64,000 nt of DNA from Pantoea eucrina (GTDB lineage Bacteria > Pseudomonadota > Gammaproteobacteria > Enterobacterales > Enterobacteriaceae), in contig NZ_MIPP01000003.1 in the NCBI RefSeq assembly GCF_002095385.1, positions 111,562 through 175,561 of the forward strand, in the 5' to 3' direction. Position numbers and translations under genes: made by a program. The notes beneath the pieces were generated by a model. It searched no databases. It had not been told where the DNA came from and saw only the letters and a program-made list of their open reading frames with translations. Shown one piece after another: positions 39,714 through 49,177 of the stretch (positions are counted from its first letter, which is position 1; each line of letters begins with the position of its first letter).

Positions 39714-40448
39714 ATGTCTATCACGGCAAGCTCGTTATACCGTGACACAGGAAATTTTTTGCGCCATCAGCTGGTCACTATAATGCTGATGGCGCTGCTG
39801 ACCTCATTCATTACCGTGATTATCGGGCATGCGTTAACGCCTGATGATGAGCAGCTGTCGCTGCTGAGTCAGAGTGACAGCAGCGCATCCTCCCTGTTTG
39901 AACTGGTACAGAATATGTCTCCGGATCAGCAGCGTATACTTCTGCGCGCTTCCGCAGCAGGAACCCTGGCGGCGCTGATTGGTAATACGCTGCTGCTCGG
40001 CGGCATGCTTTGCCTGATCCCGCTGGTCTCCAGCGGTCAGCGCGTCAGTGCCCTGCGCGCTATCGGTACCGCTGCACCGCTGCTGCCTAAGCTGCTGCTG
40101 CAGACCTTTTTGATCACGCTGCTGGTGCAGCTTGGCTTTATGGTGCTGATAGTGCCTGGCATCGTGCTCGCTATCTTGCTCTCTCTGGCGCCGGTGATGC
40201 TGGTCAGTGAAAAAATGGGCGTAATCGGTGCCATGCGCGCCAGCCTGCGCCTGGCGTGGAAAAATATTCGCCTGATTGCACCCGCTATTCTGCTGTGGCT
40301 GCTGGCAAAAATTATTCTGATGTTCTTTTTCTCTTCGCTGACGGTATTGCCCGCCAATATTGCCTCCGTGGTGCTTAACGCGCTGGGCAATCTGGTTTCT
40401 GCCGTTTTGATTATTTATTTGTATCGGCTCTATATGCTGTTACGTTAA
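39714..40448 (+). CDS. yciC: YciC, UPF0259 inner-membrane protein
   Basis: A 244-residue membrane protein (E. coli YciC 247) with about six hydrophobic segments. [20 protein letters not shown] matches the E. coli start; [20 protein letters not shown] is also conserved. AAGGAG five bases upstream fixes ATG 39714. Recalled E. coli work links YciC with YciB and envelope stress; the biochemical role is not established. It is the first gene of a run yciC-yciB. Confidence 0.93.
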   Translation: MSITASSLYRDTGNFLRHQLVTIMLMALLTSFITVIIGHALTPDDEQLSLLSQSDSSASSLFELVQNMSPDQQRILLRASAAGTLAALIGNTLLLGGMLCLIPLVSSGQRVSALRAIGTAAPLLPKLLLQTFLITLLVQLGFMVLIVPGIVLAILLSLAPVMLVSEKMGVIGAMRASLRLAWKNIRLIAPAILLWLLAKIILMFFFSSLTVLPANIASVVLNALGNLVSAVLIIYLYRLYMLLR

Positions 40449-40507
40449 GGGTTACGGCGCTCCGCTGAGCGCTATAACCACAGGCTACTGTCCGGACTGG
40501 AAACGTT

Positions 40508-41047
40508 ATGAAGCAGTTACTCGACTTTCTCCCCCTGGTCGTTTTCTTTGTTTTTTACAAACTCTACGACATCTACGTTGCATCGGGCGCGCTGGTGGTG
40601 GCTACCGGCCTGGCGCTGGTAGTGAGCTGGGTGCTCTATCGCAAGCTGGAAAAGATGACCCTGTTTACCTTTGTCCTGGTGGCGGTGTTCGGCACCCTGA
40701 CGCTGGTGTTTCATAATGATGAATTCATCAAGTGGAAGGTCACCGTAATCTATTCGCTGTTTGCGCTCGCACTGCTCTACAGCCAGTGGTTCATGCAGCA
40801 GCCCCTGATCCAGACCATGCTGGGAAAAGAGCTGCAGCTGCCTGCCACGGTCTGGCGCCGGCTCAACATCGCCTGGGCGCTGTTCTTTCTGCTGTGCGGC
40901 CTTGCCAACATCTATGTTGCGTTCTGGTTGCCACAGCCGGTATGGGTGAACTTTAAAGTGTTTGGCCTGACAGGGCTGACGCTGCTGTTTACCCTGCTGA
41001 GCGGGCTCTACATCTGGCGGCAGATGCCCCAGCAGGAATCAAAATAG
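40508..41047 (+). CDS. yciB: YciB (IspZ), inner membrane-spanning protein
   Basis: A 179-residue polytopic protein, same length as E. coli YciB, opening [20 protein letters not shown] with a conserved [18 protein letters not shown]. Five transmembrane segments can be drawn. YciB is tied to envelope integrity and septation with DolP/YciC in E. coli. It is 59 bases downstream of yciC, probably cotranscribed, with a terminator after it. Confidence 0.95.
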   Translation: MKQLLDFLPLVVFFVFYKLYDIYVASGALVVATGLALVVSWVLYRKLEKMTLFTFVLVAVFGTLTLVFHNDEFIKWKVTVIYSLFALALLYSQWFMQQPLIQTMLGKELQLPATVWRRLNIAWALFFLLCGLANIYVAFWLPQPVWVNFKVFGLTGLTLLFTLLSGLYIWRQMPQQESK

Positions 41048-41057
41048 TCTTTCCATC

Positions 41058-41080
41058 GCCCGGCCAGCCGGGCTTTTTTT
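41058..41080 (+). terminator. Terminator after yciB
   Basis: GCCCGGC-CA-GCCGGGC followed by seven T. Confidence 0.8.
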
Positions 41081-41101
41081 CACCTGCAGAAGAACTGAGC
41101 A

Positions 41102-41518
41102 ATGAACGAGAAGCATAAGCAGCCCACGGGCGAAATGGTTTTGCGTACGCTGGCTATGCCAGCCGACACCAATGCCAACGGCGATATTTTTGGCGGCTGG
41201 CTGATGTCGCAGATGGACATGGGCGGTGCAATTCTGGCAAAAGAGATCGCTGAAGGTCGCGTGGTCACGGTTCGGGTCGACGGCATGAGTTTTCTGAAGC
41301 CGGTCGCGGTAGGCGATGTGGTCAGCTGCCATGCGCACTGCCTGCGCACCGGAAACAGCTCAATGACTATCAACGTTGAGGTGTGGATTAAAAAGGTTTC
41401 ATCTGAGCCGATAGGCCAGACCTACTGCGCCACCGAAGCGGTGTTCGTTTACGTCGCAGTAGACAACAGCGGCAAGTCGCGTCCGCTGCCGGCAGATCGC
41501 GCTAACCGCAGCCACTGA
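41102..41518 (+). CDS. yciA: YciA, acyl-CoA thioesterase
   Basis: A 138-residue hot-dog-fold thioesterase (E. coli YciA 132). The active-site segment ADTNANGDIFGGWLMSQMD is conserved, followed by VGDVVSCHAHCLRTG and VEVWIKKVSSEPIGQ. It hydrolyses a wide range of acyl-CoAs in the cytoplasm. CTGAGCA precedes ATG 41102. It converges on tonB. Confidence 0.95.
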   Translation: MNEKHKQPTGEMVLRTLAMPADTNANGDIFGGWLMSQMDMGGAILAKEIAEGRVVTVRVDGMSFLKPVAVGDVVSCHAHCLRTGNSSMTINVEVWIKKVSSEPIGQTYCATEAVFVYVAVDNSGKSRPLPADRANRSH

Positions 41519-41524
41519 GTGATG

Positions 41525-41556
41525 AAAAGCAGAGCGGCTTTTTCGGCCGCTCTGCT
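41525..41556 (-). terminator. Terminator for tonB (yciA side)
   Basis: Ten-base-pair stem GCAGAGCGGC / GCCGCTCTGC with a seven-base loop; on the minus strand TTTT follows. Confidence 0.75.
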
Positions 41557-41563
41557 CTGCGCC

Positions 41564-42301
41564 CTACTCGATCTTCGCGCCGCCGTTAATACGGAAAACA
41601 ATATTCATGGTGATGCCCTGGCCCGGCTGGCCCGGCTGGTAGCGCCACTTTTTAACCTGATCCCTGACGCTGCGCTCGAACATATTGCGCGGCTGTGCCG
41701 AAAGAATAGTGACATTGCCAACCCGGCCGTCACTGTCGACATCAAATTTCACCCGTACATTACCCTCAATACGCAGCGCGGCCGCGCGTGCCGGATAGGC
41801 TGGTTTGCTGATGCTGAGCGCTTTCGGTCCGCTCGCTTTAACCGGTGCCGGAGCAGTGGCCGCTTTTGGTGCAGTGGCGGGCCGGGGCTGAGCTGCTGCG
41901 GTCTCCTGCCTGAACGGATCGGCCCGGTCCGGTGCCGGCTGACGGGGGGCTGGCGCCGGTTTTTTTTCTGCTTTTGGTTTTGGCTTCGGCTTAGGTTTCG
42001 GCTTCGGCTTTGGCTCCGGTTTTGCAATAGGAACCGGCTCCGTTTTTGGCGGCTCCGGGGCGGCCTGCGGCTCGGGTTCAGGCTCAGGTTGCGGTGCCGG
42101 TGCTACCACAGCCGGCGCAGGTTCCGGCTGCACCTCAGGCGCGATCATGGTGATGGCGATAGGCTGAGACGCGGCAGGCAGCTCACGGGACTGATGCCAC
42201 GAGGCATAGAGAATGCCGGCAATAACGGACCCGTGCAGTACCACGGAGAGGATCAGTGAAACAGGCGTACGGGTCGGAAAAGGCGTTGTCAATGTCGTCA
42301 T
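41564..42301 (-). CDS. tonB: TonB energy transducer
   Basis: A 245-residue protein (E. coli 239). An N-terminal anchor (VSLILSVVLHGSVIAGILYAS, quoted in part: SLILSVVLHGSVIAGILYAS, with the conserved serine and histidine) interacts with ExbB/ExbD; a long periplasmic Pro-rich spacer has Glu-Pro then Lys-Pro repeats (PKPKPKPKPKPKPK); the C-terminal domain shows PAYPARAAALRIEGNVRVKF and VKKWRYQPGQPGQG. It couples the proton gradient to outer-membrane siderophore and B12 receptors. Start uncertain: ATG 42316 adds five residues; neither has a good Shine-Dalgarno. Confidence 0.94.
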   Translation of the reverse strand: MTTLTTPFPTRTPVSLILSVVLHGSVIAGILYASWHQSRELPAASQPIAITMIAPEVQPEPAPAVVAPAPQPEPEPEPQAAPEPPKTEPVPIAKPEPKPKPKPKPKPKPKAEKKPAPAPRQPAPDRADPFRQETAAAQPRPATAPKAATAPAPVKASGPKALSISKPAYPARAAALRIEGNVRVKFDVDSDGRVGNVTILSAQPRNMFERSVRDQVKKWRYQPGQPGQGITMNIVFRINGGAKIE

Positions 42302-42330
42302 AGCAGCTGTGGTCATTGAGTGAGAAGATG

Positions 42331-42366
42331 ATTTTAAATGCAAATAGCAATCAGTTTCAATAAGCA
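42331..42366 (-). promoter_or_regulatory. tonB promoter with likely Fur region
   Basis: On the minus strand TTGAAACTGATTGCTATTTG followed by CATTTAAAAT closely matches the recalled E. coli tonB promoter, where TTTAAAAT is the -10 and the AT-rich stretch overlaps the Fur site. Iron repression is therefore likely. Confidence 0.55.
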
Positions 42367-42505
42367 GCGTAAAAGTGCCCCGTTTCCTCTTTTTTTTAAC
42401 CCCGCTTGCGCTGGCGCCGATTGCCCTGAGGTTTCGTTTGCACTCTGCCGGGCGATCCCTTAACGTGTCTCGCAATTTCGGCCAGTTTAACGGGAGTATC
42501 CCATC

Positions 42506-42802
42506 GTGCTTTACCTCATCTACGCGGAAGATACCGCAGATTCACTGGAAAAACGCAACAGCGTGCGCCCAGCGCACCTTGCTCGTCTGCAGCTGCTGCA
42601 GGATGAGGGACGACTGATTGTTGCCGGCCCGCTACCGGTGGTCGACAGCAACGATCCAGGCCCCGCTGGCTTTAGCGGCTCGGCAATTGTCGCAGAGTTT
42701 GATTCGCTGGAGGCGGCGCAATCCTGGGCTCAGGACGATCCCTATATCGCCGCTGGCGTTTACGAAAAAGTTACCGTTAAGCCGTTTAAGCGGGTATTTT
42801 AA
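42506..42802 (+). CDS. yciI: YciI-family protein
   Basis: A 98-residue protein, same length as E. coli YciI; a ferredoxin-like alpha/beta dimer whose family has a conserved His-Asp pair. [20 protein letters not shown] with the histidine and [12 protein letters not shown] are the signature. No proven reaction in E. coli; relatives act in chlorinated-ring and dyp-type chemistry. It is divergent from tonB as in E. coli. Confidence 0.94.
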   Translation: MLYLIYAEDTADSLEKRNSVRPAHLARLQLLQDEGRLIVAGPLPVVDSNDPGPAGFSGSAIVAEFDSLEAAQSWAQDDPYIAAGVYEKVTVKPFKRVF

Positions 42803-42808
42803 TTCGTG

Positions 42809-42976
42809 ATGTTATCACTGCTGCTGCTACTGGTGGCACTGCTGCTTACCGGTCGTGCGCTCTGGATCTGGCGCCGTCAGGGCTGGCTTCAGGCGCGCCA
42901 GCAGATTGTCATGCTGATAGTCCTGGCGGCGGCGGCGCAGATCGTCAACATTACGCTGATGCTGCGCGGCCATTAA
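42809..42976 (+). CDS. Hypothetical 55-residue membrane protein
   Basis: A short frame beginning six bases after the yciI stop: MLSLLLLLVALLLTGRALWI, then WRRQGWLQARQQ and a second hydrophobic stretch MLIVLAAAAQIVNITLMLRG. It is a helical hairpin with a basic loop. No clear Shine-Dalgarno; it could be coupled to yciI by its nearness. E. coli has kch in this neighbourhood, not this frame. I do not recognise it. Confidence 0.5.
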   Translation: MLSLLLLLVALLLTGRALWIWRRQGWLQARQQIVMLIVLAAAAQIVNITLMLRGH

Positions 42977-42996
42977 CGAACCCAGCCGCGCCGGTC

Positions 42997-43170
42997 TCAC
43001 ATATTCTGCGTAATAAACAGAATTGAACGGCGCTGCTGCTGCGCAACCTGGTGACGAATGGCATGGATGCGCTTATAGCGACGCGACTGGCCTTCCAGCC
43101 AGCGGGCACGACGGCGATGCACCTGGCGTAACATTCTCCAGCGGGCCACTTCATTTCTGCTTCGTCTCAT
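42997..43170 (-). CDS. yciY: YciY-like small basic protein
   Basis: A 57-residue, very basic protein, the length of E. coli YciY. MRRSRNEVARWRMLRQVHRR, RARWLEGQSRRYKRIHAIR and the end ILFITQNM follow the E. coli protein closely. About 18 of 57 residues are Arg or Lys. It lies between yciI and clsA, on the opposite strand. Function unknown; a nucleic-acid contact is plausible from charge alone. Confidence 0.8.
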   Translation of the reverse strand: MRRSRNEVARWRMLRQVHRRRARWLEGQSRRYKRIHAIRHQVAQQQRRSILFITQNM

Positions 43171-43333
43171 GACACTCTCTCAGTCCGGCATATTTCGGCA
43201 CGCATTATAGTGATCTGCACAGAAATGCCAATTCGAAACCTTTATCGATAAATCTCAGGGCAGATTAAGGTTTCGCTACAGCGCATCAGCACGTAAACTT
43301 TGCCTATAAATGCGCGAACAGGATGTCCACTCA

Positions 43334-44794
43334 ATGACCACCTTTTATACCCTGATCAGTTGGTTACTGCTGTTTGGCTACTGGCTGCTGATTGCGGGTG
43401 TAACGCTGCGTATTCTGATGAAACGTCGCGCAGTGACCTCAGCTATGGCCTGGCTGCTGATCATCTATATTCTGCCGCTGGTAGGGATTATCGCCTATCT
43501 CTCGTTCGGGGAGCTGCATCTTGGCAAGCGCCGGGCCGAGCGCGCCCGCACCATGTGGCCCTCTACGGCTAAGTGGCTCACCGACCTCAGGCAGTGCCGG
43601 CATATCTTTGCCACCGAGCACAGCGACGTTGCACGCTCGCTTTTTGATCTCTGCCGGCACCGGCAGGGGATCGCTGGCGTCAAAGGCAATCAGCTGCAGC
43701 TGCTGACCAGCAGCGATGAGGTGATGCAGGCGCTAATCCGTGATATTCAGCTGGCGCGTCATAATATCGAGATGGTGTTCTATATCTGGCAGCCAGGCGG
43801 CCTGGCTGACGATGTGGCGGAGTCGCTGATGGCAGCCTCACGCCGGGGCGTGCACTGTCGTCTGATGCTCGATTCTGCCGGCAGCGTCGCCTTTTTCCGT
43901 AGCCCATGGGCAAATATGATGCGCAACGCCGGGATCGATGTGGTTGAGGCGCTGCAGGTCAGCCTGCTGCGTGTCTTCCTGCGGCGTATGGATCTGCGGC
44001 AGCACCGCAAAGTCGTGCTCATCGACAACTACATCGCCTACACCGGCAGCATGAACCTGGTCGATCCGCGTTTCTTTAAGCAGGATGCCGGTGTCGGGCA
44101 GTGGATCGATCTGATGGCGCGGATGGAGGGGCCTGTTGCCACCACAATGGGGATCGTTTACGCCTGCGACTGGGAGATTGAGACCGGTAAGCGTATTCTG
44201 CCTCCGGCACCAGACGGCAACATCATGCCGTTTGAACAGGAGAGCGGCCACACTATTCAGGTTATCGCTTCCGGGCCGGGTTTCCCCGAGGATATGATCC
44301 ATCAGGCGCTGCTGACCGCGGTTTACTCCGCGCGCGAGCAGCTGATCATGACTACCCCCTATTTTGTTCCCAGCGACGATCTGCTGCACGCTATCTGCAC
44401 GGCTGCGCTGCGCGGCGTAGAGGTCAGTATTATTGTCCCGCGTCACAACGATTCACTGCTGGTTGGCTGGGCCAGCCGGGCATTCTTTACGGAACTGCTG
44501 GAAGCGGGCGTAAAAATCTATCAGTTTGAAGATGGCCTGCTGCATACCAAAAGTGTGCTGGTTGACGGGCAGCTCAGCCTGGTGGGCACGGTGAACCTTG
44601 ATATGCGCAGCCTGTGGCTCAATTTTGAGATCACCCTGGTGGTAGATGATGATGGTTTTGGCAGCGATCTCGCTACCGTGCAGGATGACTATATTGCCCG
44701 TTCGCGCCTGCTGGACAACGCCCGTTGGGCGAAACGTGCCTGGTGGCAGCGCATCGTTGAACGACTGTTTTACTTCTTTAGTCCATTACTGTAA
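43334..44794 (+). CDS. clsA: Cardiolipin synthase A
   Basis: A 486-residue phospholipase-D-family enzyme, same length as E. coli ClsA, condensing two phosphatidylglycerols to cardiolipin at the inner membrane. Two N-terminal transmembrane helices precede two HKD motifs: [20 protein letters not shown] and [28 protein letters not shown] and [15 protein letters not shown] are also typical. ATG 43334 ([13 protein letters not shown]) is chosen over a frame eight codons longer. Confidence 0.97.
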   Translation: MTTFYTLISWLLLFGYWLLIAGVTLRILMKRRAVTSAMAWLLIIYILPLVGIIAYLSFGELHLGKRRAERARTMWPSTAKWLTDLRQCRHIFATEHSDVARSLFDLCRHRQGIAGVKGNQLQLLTSSDEVMQALIRDIQLARHNIEMVFYIWQPGGLADDVAESLMAASRRGVHCRLMLDSAGSVAFFRSPWANMMRNAGIDVVEALQVSLLRVFLRRMDLRQHRKVVLIDNYIAYTGSMNLVDPRFFKQDAGVGQWIDLMARMEGPVATTMGIVYACDWEIETGKRILPPAPDGNIMPFEQESGHTIQVIASGPGFPEDMIHQALLTAVYSAREQLIMTTPYFVPSDDLLHAICTAALRGVEVSIIVPRHNDSLLVGWASRAFFTELLEAGVKIYQFEDGLLHTKSVLVDGQLSLVGTVNLDMRSLWLNFEITLVVDDDGFGSDLATVQDDYIARSRLLDNARWAKRAWWQRIVERLFYFFSPLL

Positions 44795-44829
44795 AACGAG
44801 CGGAAAGATTACCGCCGCAGGATAAGCAC

Positions 44830-45159
44830 ATGACCATGGATTTAGACAACCGCCTGACCGATGATGAAACGCTGGAGCAGGCCTACGATATTTTTCTGGA
44901 GCTGGCGGGCGATAACCTCGATCCGGCTGATATTATTCTGTTTAACCTGCAGTTTGAAGAGCGTGGCGGCGCAGAGCTGTTTGACCCGTCGGAAGACTGG
45001 CAGGAACATGTTGATTTTGACTTAAATCCCGACTTTTTCTCAGAGGTTGTGATTGGTCTGGGTGAAGCCGATGGCGAACCTATCACGGATGTATTTGCCC
45101 GCGTGCTGCTCTGCCGTGAGAAGGATCATAAGCTCTGCCATATTCTCTGGCGCGAATAA
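44830..45159 (+). CDS. yciU: YciU, DNA-mimic-like acidic protein (UPF0263)
   Basis: A 109-residue, strongly acidic protein, same length as E. coli Yci[41 protein letters not shown] and [14 protein letters not shown] are conserved. The family (HI1450-like) has been described as a putative double-stranded DNA mimic; function unproven. It follows clsA by 35 bases and is probably cotranscribed. Confidence 0.94.
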   Translation: MTMDLDNRLTDDETLEQAYDIFLELAGDNLDPADIILFNLQFEERGGAELFDPSEDWQEHVDFDLNPDFFSEVVIGLGEADGEPITDVFARVLLCREKDHKLCHILWRE

Positions 45160-45168
45160 GTCAGCCAT

Positions 45169-45198
45169 AAAAACGCCGGGCCTTTGCCCGGCGTTTTG
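45169..45198. terminator. Bidirectional terminator between yciU and oppF
   Basis: Nine-base-pair stem ACGCCGGGC / GCCCGGCGT with a CTTT loop, flanked by A run and T run, between convergent genes. Confidence 0.85.
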
Positions 45199-45222
45199 CT
45201 GTCTGGCGCCTGCTGACTGGCG

Positions 45223-46227
45223 TCAGAGCGGATCCACTTTCAGGCAGGATACCGCATGGCGGAAACTGCCCTCCAGCAGCGGGCGGGTTTTGGCACATTC
45301 CGGCCCGGCAATCGGACAGCGGGTACGAAACACGCAGCCTGAAGGCGGATTGATGGGCGAAGGCAGCTCCCCGTCCAGCAGCTGGATCTGCTTGTTCTTC
45401 TCCAGGTCAGGATCGGGGATCGGCACCGCCGACATCAGCGCCCGGGTATAGGGATGCTGCGGATCGTTGTACACCGCATCATAAGTACCCAGCTCAACGG
45501 CATGGCCCAGATACATCACCAGCACGCGATCGGAGATATGTTTCACCACCGCCAGATCGTGCGCAATAAATATCAGCGACAGCCCCATCTCGCGCTGCAG
45601 TTTCTGCAGCAGATTCACCACCTGCGCCTGGATAGAGACATCCAGTGCTGAGACTGGCTCATCACAAATAATCAGCTTCGGCTCCAGGATCAGCGCGCGC
45701 GCAATACCGATACGCTGACACTGGCCGCCAGAGAACTCGTGCGGATAGCGGTTGATAAGATTCGGCAGCAGGCCGACTTTCATCATCATCGCTTTGACCT
45801 TGTCTCTGACTTCCTGACGCGGCATTTTTGGATAATAGGTGCGCAGCGGTTCAGCAATAATGTCGCCAATGGTCATACGCGGGTTCAGTGACGCCAGCGG
45901 GTCCTGAAAAATCATCTGAATATCGCTGCGGGCCTGACGCCACTCTTCCGCGCTCTGCCCCAGCAGATCGCGTCCCAGCCAGGCGACACGCCCTTCGGTC
46001 GCTTTCACCAGCCCGATGATAGCGCGCGCCAGCGTCGATTTACCGCAGCCCGATTCGCCTACCACACCCAGCGTCTCGCCCTCATACAGCCGCAGGCTGA
46101 CACCATCCACCGCTTTCAGCGTCTTCGGCGGCTGCCAGAACCACTGTTTGCCATCTTTGATCTCAAAATGCACTTTAAGATCGGCTATCTCCAGCAGTAC
46201 TTTTTTCTCTTCCACAACGGTGCTCAT
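45223..46227 (-). CDS. oppF: Oligopeptide ABC transporter ATP-binding protein OppF
   Basis: A 334-residue ATPase, same length as E. coli OppF. Walker A GESGCGKSTLARAI, the Q-loop MIFQDPLASLNPRM, ABC signature FSGGQCQRIGIARAL, Walker B LIICDEPVSALD and the C-terminal oligopeptide-binding cluster CVFRTRCPIAGPECAK with cysteines. A longer frame reaching 46305 overlaps oppD and is rejected; ATG 46227 overlaps the oppD stop by four bases. Confidence 0.97.
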   Translation of the reverse strand: MSTVVEEKKVLLEIADLKVHFEIKDGKQWFWQPPKTLKAVDGVSLRLYEGETLGVVGESGCGKSTLARAIIGLVKATEGRVAWLGRDLLGQSAEEWRQARSDIQMIFQDPLASLNPRMTIGDIIAEPLRTYYPKMPRQEVRDKVKAMMMKVGLLPNLINRYPHEFSGGQCQRIGIARALILEPKLIICDEPVSALDVSIQAQVVNLLQKLQREMGLSLIFIAHDLAVVKHISDRVLVMYLGHAVELGTYDAVYNDPQHPYTRALMSAVPIPDPDLEKNKQIQLLDGELPSPINPPSGCVFRTRCPIAGPECAKTRPLLEGSFRHAVSCLKVDPL

Positions 46228-47240
46228 ACTAACTCCTCCACCGGTTTGAAGCAGGCGCGCAGGCGTCCGTCGGCAAACGGCTCCAGCGGCGGCGAAGCGG
46301 CACATATCTCCATTGCATAAGCGCAGCGTGGCTGGAACGGACAGCCCTGCGGCAACCGCAGCAGGTTTGGCGGATTGCCGGGAATGGTCGTCAGAGACTC
46401 ACCCTCTGCATCGAGTCGCGGTACCGCATTCAGCAGCCCGATAGAGTATGGATGCGCCGGCTGATAAAACACATCGCGGGCACGGCCATACTCCATGGTG
46501 CGCCCGGCATACATCACCAGTACTTTGTCGCAGATCCCGGCTACGACGCCAAGATCGTGCGTGATCATAATGATGGCGGTGTTAAATTCGCGTTTCAGCT
46601 CATTAAGCAGCGTCATGATCTGCGCCTGAACCGTTACATCCAGTGCAGTGGTGGGCTCATCGGCAATCAGCAGCTTAGGACGACACAGCAGCGCCATGGC
46701 AATCATCACGCGCTGGCGCATCCCGCCCGAAAATTCATGCGGATACATCTTCATCCGCTTCCGCGCTTCCGGCATCTTTACCGCATCCAGCATGCGTACC
46801 GACTCTTCAAAAGCCTGCGCGCTGTTCATGCCTTTGTGCAGCTGCAGAACTTCCATCAGCTGCTCCCCTACCCGCATATAGGGATTGAGCGAGGTCATGG
46901 GGTCCTGAAATATCATGGCAATCTGCTCCGCACGCAGCTTGTTCAGCTTGCCTTCGGGCAGGTTCAGGATCTCCTGCCCGTTAAAACGTGCCGATCCGTC
47001 AATGCGGCCGTTCTTTGCCAGCAGCCCCATCAGCGCAAACGCCGTCTGCGATTTGCCGGAGCCTGACTCACCTACAATGCCAAGGGTTTCCCCGGCACGC
47101 AGTGAAAAATTGAGATCGTTGACGGCGGTAACGTCGCCGTCGTGCGTGGTAAAGGTTACGCGCAGATCCTGCACATTCAGCAGCAGCTCCGGGCTTCCCG
47201 CCGGCACAGCACGCGCTGGCGTTGTGGTTTCAAAACTCAT
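46224..47240 (-). CDS. oppD: Oligopeptide ABC transporter ATP-binding protein OppD
   Basis: A 338-residue ATPase (E. coli 337). Walker A GESGSGKSQTAFALMG, ABC signature FSGGMRQRVMIAMALLC, Walker B LLIADEPTTALDV, H-loop MITHDLGVV, and a cysteine-rich C-terminal segment GCPFQPRCAYAMEIC. It pairs with OppF as the motor. It sits 11 bases after oppC. Confidence 0.97.
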   Translation of the reverse strand: MSFETTTPARAVPAGSPELLLNVQDLRVTFTTHDGDVTAVNDLNFSLRAGETLGIVGESGSGKSQTAFALMGLLAKNGRIDGSARFNGQEILNLPEGKLNKLRAEQIAMIFQDPMTSLNPYMRVGEQLMEVLQLHKGMNSAQAFEESVRMLDAVKMPEARKRMKMYPHEFSGGMRQRVMIAMALLCRPKLLIADEPTTALDVTVQAQIMTLLNELKREFNTAIIMITHDLGVVAGICDKVLVMYAGRTMEYGRARDVFYQPAHPYSIGLLNAVPRLDAEGESLTTIPGNPPNLLRLPQGCPFQPRCAYAMEICAASPPLEPFADGRLRACFKPVEELV

Positions 47241-47251
47241 CGGGAAACTCC

Positions 47252-48160
47252 TTAGCGATCTTTCGGGTCGAGGGCATCACGCAGACCATCGCCGATAAAG
47301 TTAAAGCAGAATAGCGTGACCACCAGAAAGCCGGCCGGGAACATCAGGAGCCACGGAGAAACCTCCATCGAGTTCGCTCCGTCACTCAGCAGCGCGCCCC
47401 AGCTACTGAGCGGCTCCTGCGTGCCCAGACCCAGGAAGCTCAGGAAAGATTCAAACAGAATCATGCTGGGCACCAGCAGCGAGGCGTAGACCACTACGAC
47501 GCCCAGTACGTTAGGCACAATGTGGCGCAGCACGATACTGGCCGTGGAGACGCCCCCTACCTGAGCCGCTTCGATAAACTCTTTGCGTTTTAGTCCCAGC
47601 GTCTGACCGCGCACAATACGCGCCATATCGAGCCAGGAGACCATGCCGATGGCGACAAAGATCAGCAGAATATTGCGGCCGAAAAAGGTCACCAGCAGGA
47701 TCACAAAAAACATAAACGGAAAGGAGTTAAGGATCTCCAGAATACGCATCATCACCGAGTCGATTTTGCCACCGAGATAGCCCGCCAGCGAGCCATAGAG
47801 CGTTCCCACCAGCACCGCAATCAGTGCAGAGGCGATGCCCACCATCAGTGAGATACGTCCGCCAATCGCCACCCGCACCAGCAGATCGCGCCCGGAGGAG
47901 TCCGTTCCAAACCAGTGGCCTGAAACCGTATCCGGCGGCGACGACATCATCGCCCAGTCAGTATCATCATAGTTAAACTGCGCCAGCATCGGCGCAAACA
48001 CCACAAACAGGGCAATCAGCAGCAGCACCAGCAGGCTGATCAGCGCCGCACGGTTGTGAATAAAGCGGCGGCGTGCATCCTGCCACAGGCTGCGCCCCTC
48101 CACCTCGAGCTTTTCGCTGAAGGCATCCACCACGTCACTGTTTTTTTTGCTTAACATCAT
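47252..48160 (-). CDS. oppC: Oligopeptide ABC transporter permease OppC
   Basis: A 302-residue permease, same length as E. coli OppC. About six transmembrane helices; the binding-protein-dependent transport motif is in RKEFIEAAQVGGVSTASIVL with the following RHIVPNVL, where the coupling helix meets OppD/F. GTDSSGRDLLVRVAIGGRIS is also conserved. Fifteen bases follow oppB. Confidence 0.97.
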   Translation of the reverse strand: MMLSKKNSDVVDAFSEKLEVEGRSLWQDARRRFIHNRAALISLLVLLLIALFVVFAPMLAQFNYDDTDWAMMSSPPDTVSGHWFGTDSSGRDLLVRVAIGGRISLMVGIASALIAVLVGTLYGSLAGYLGGKIDSVMMRILEILNSFPFMFFVILLVTFFGRNILLIFVAIGMVSWLDMARIVRGQTLGLKRKEFIEAAQVGGVSTASIVLRHIVPNVLGVVVVYASLLVPSMILFESFLSFLGLGTQEPLSSWGALLSDGANSMEVSPWLLMFPAGFLVVTLFCFNFIGDGLRDALDPKDR

Positions 48161-48175
48161 GAGCGTGCTCCACCC

Positions 48176-49096
48176 TTAATAGCGAATCTTGGGATCAATA
48201 ACGGCGTAAAGCACATCAACGATCGCATTAAACAGAATAGTCAGCACGCCGACCAGAATCGTCAGGCTCATTACCAGCGAATAGTCACGGTTTAGCGCAC
48301 CGTTAACAAACAGCTGGCCGATACCGGGCAGGCCATAGATCGACTCAATTACCATCGAACCGGTAATGATGCCGACAAAAGCAGGCCCCAGATAGGAGAG
48401 CACCGGCAAAAGCGCAGGCTTGAGCGCATGGCGCAGCACGATACGGCGCAGCGGCAACCCTTTTGCCCGAGCCGTACGAATGAAGTTTGAGTGCATGACC
48501 TCAATCATGGAACCGCGCGTAATACGGGCGATGCTGGCGATATAAGCCAGCGAGAGCGCCACCATCGGCAGCAGCATGTAGTTCCACTGCCCGCCGTTCC
48601 AGCCGCCGCCCGGCAGCCAGCGCAGCGTAATGGCAAAAATTAATACCAGCAGCGGCGCCACAACAAAGCTCGGGATAACAATGCCGGTCATCGCCACCCC
48701 CATGACGGCGTAGTCCCACAGGCTGTTCTGCTTCAGCGCCGCGATAACGCCAGCGGTTACGCCCAGGATCACCGCCAGGAAAAAGGCCGCCAGTCCCAGC
48801 TTCGCGGAGACCGGGAAGGCGTGCCCTACCAGATAGTTAACCGAATAGTCCTTATATTTGAACGAAGGACCAAAATCGCCGTGCGCCAGCTGACCCAGAT
48901 AACTCAGGTACTGTTTGCCAATCGGATCGTTGAGATGGTATTTGGCTTCAATATTGGCCATCACCTCAGGGGAGAGCGTGCGCTCGCCGGTAAACGGGCT
49001 GCCCGGCGCTAAACGCATCATAAAAAACGAGATGGTGATCAGAATAAAGAGCGTCGGAATCGCTTCCAGAAGCCGACGCAGAATAAATTTTAACAT
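48176..49096 (-). CDS. oppB: Oligopeptide ABC transporter permease OppB
   Basis: A 306-residue permease, same length as E. coli OppB. MLKFILRRLLEAIPTLFILI starts the first helix; RLAPGSPFTGERTLSPEVMA is family-typical; EAA-loop FIRTARAKGLPLRRIVLRHA lies before the last helices; end DVLYAVIDPKIRY. It follows oppA past an intercistronic hairpin. Confidence 0.97.
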   Translation of the reverse strand: MLKFILRRLLEAIPTLFILITISFFMMRLAPGSPFTGERTLSPEVMANIEAKYHLNDPIGKQYLSYLGQLAHGDFGPSFKYKDYSVNYLVGHAFPVSAKLGLAAFFLAVILGVTAGVIAALKQNSLWDYAVMGVAMTGIVIPSFVVAPLLVLIFAITLRWLPGGGWNGGQWNYMLLPMVALSLAYIASIARITRGSMIEVMHSNFIRTARAKGLPLRRIVLRHALKPALLPVLSYLGPAFVGIITGSMVIESIYGLPGIGQLFVNGALNRDYSLVMSLTILVGVLTILFNAIVDVLYAVIDPKIRY

Positions 49097-49129
49097 TGCC
49101 GTACCTGCCAGGCTGTTGCTTCACAAAAT

Positions 49130-49155
49130 CAAAAAAGCGGTGCCGCAGCACCGCC
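49130..49155 (-). terminator. oppA-oppB intercistronic terminator
   Basis: On the minus strand stem GCGGTGC / GCACCGC with a TGCG loop, followed by six T. Partial termination here would yield more oppA than oppBCDF transcript, as expected for a binding protein made in excess. Confidence 0.75.
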
Positions 49156-49177
49156 ACTGTCGATAGCCTGTGTGCTA

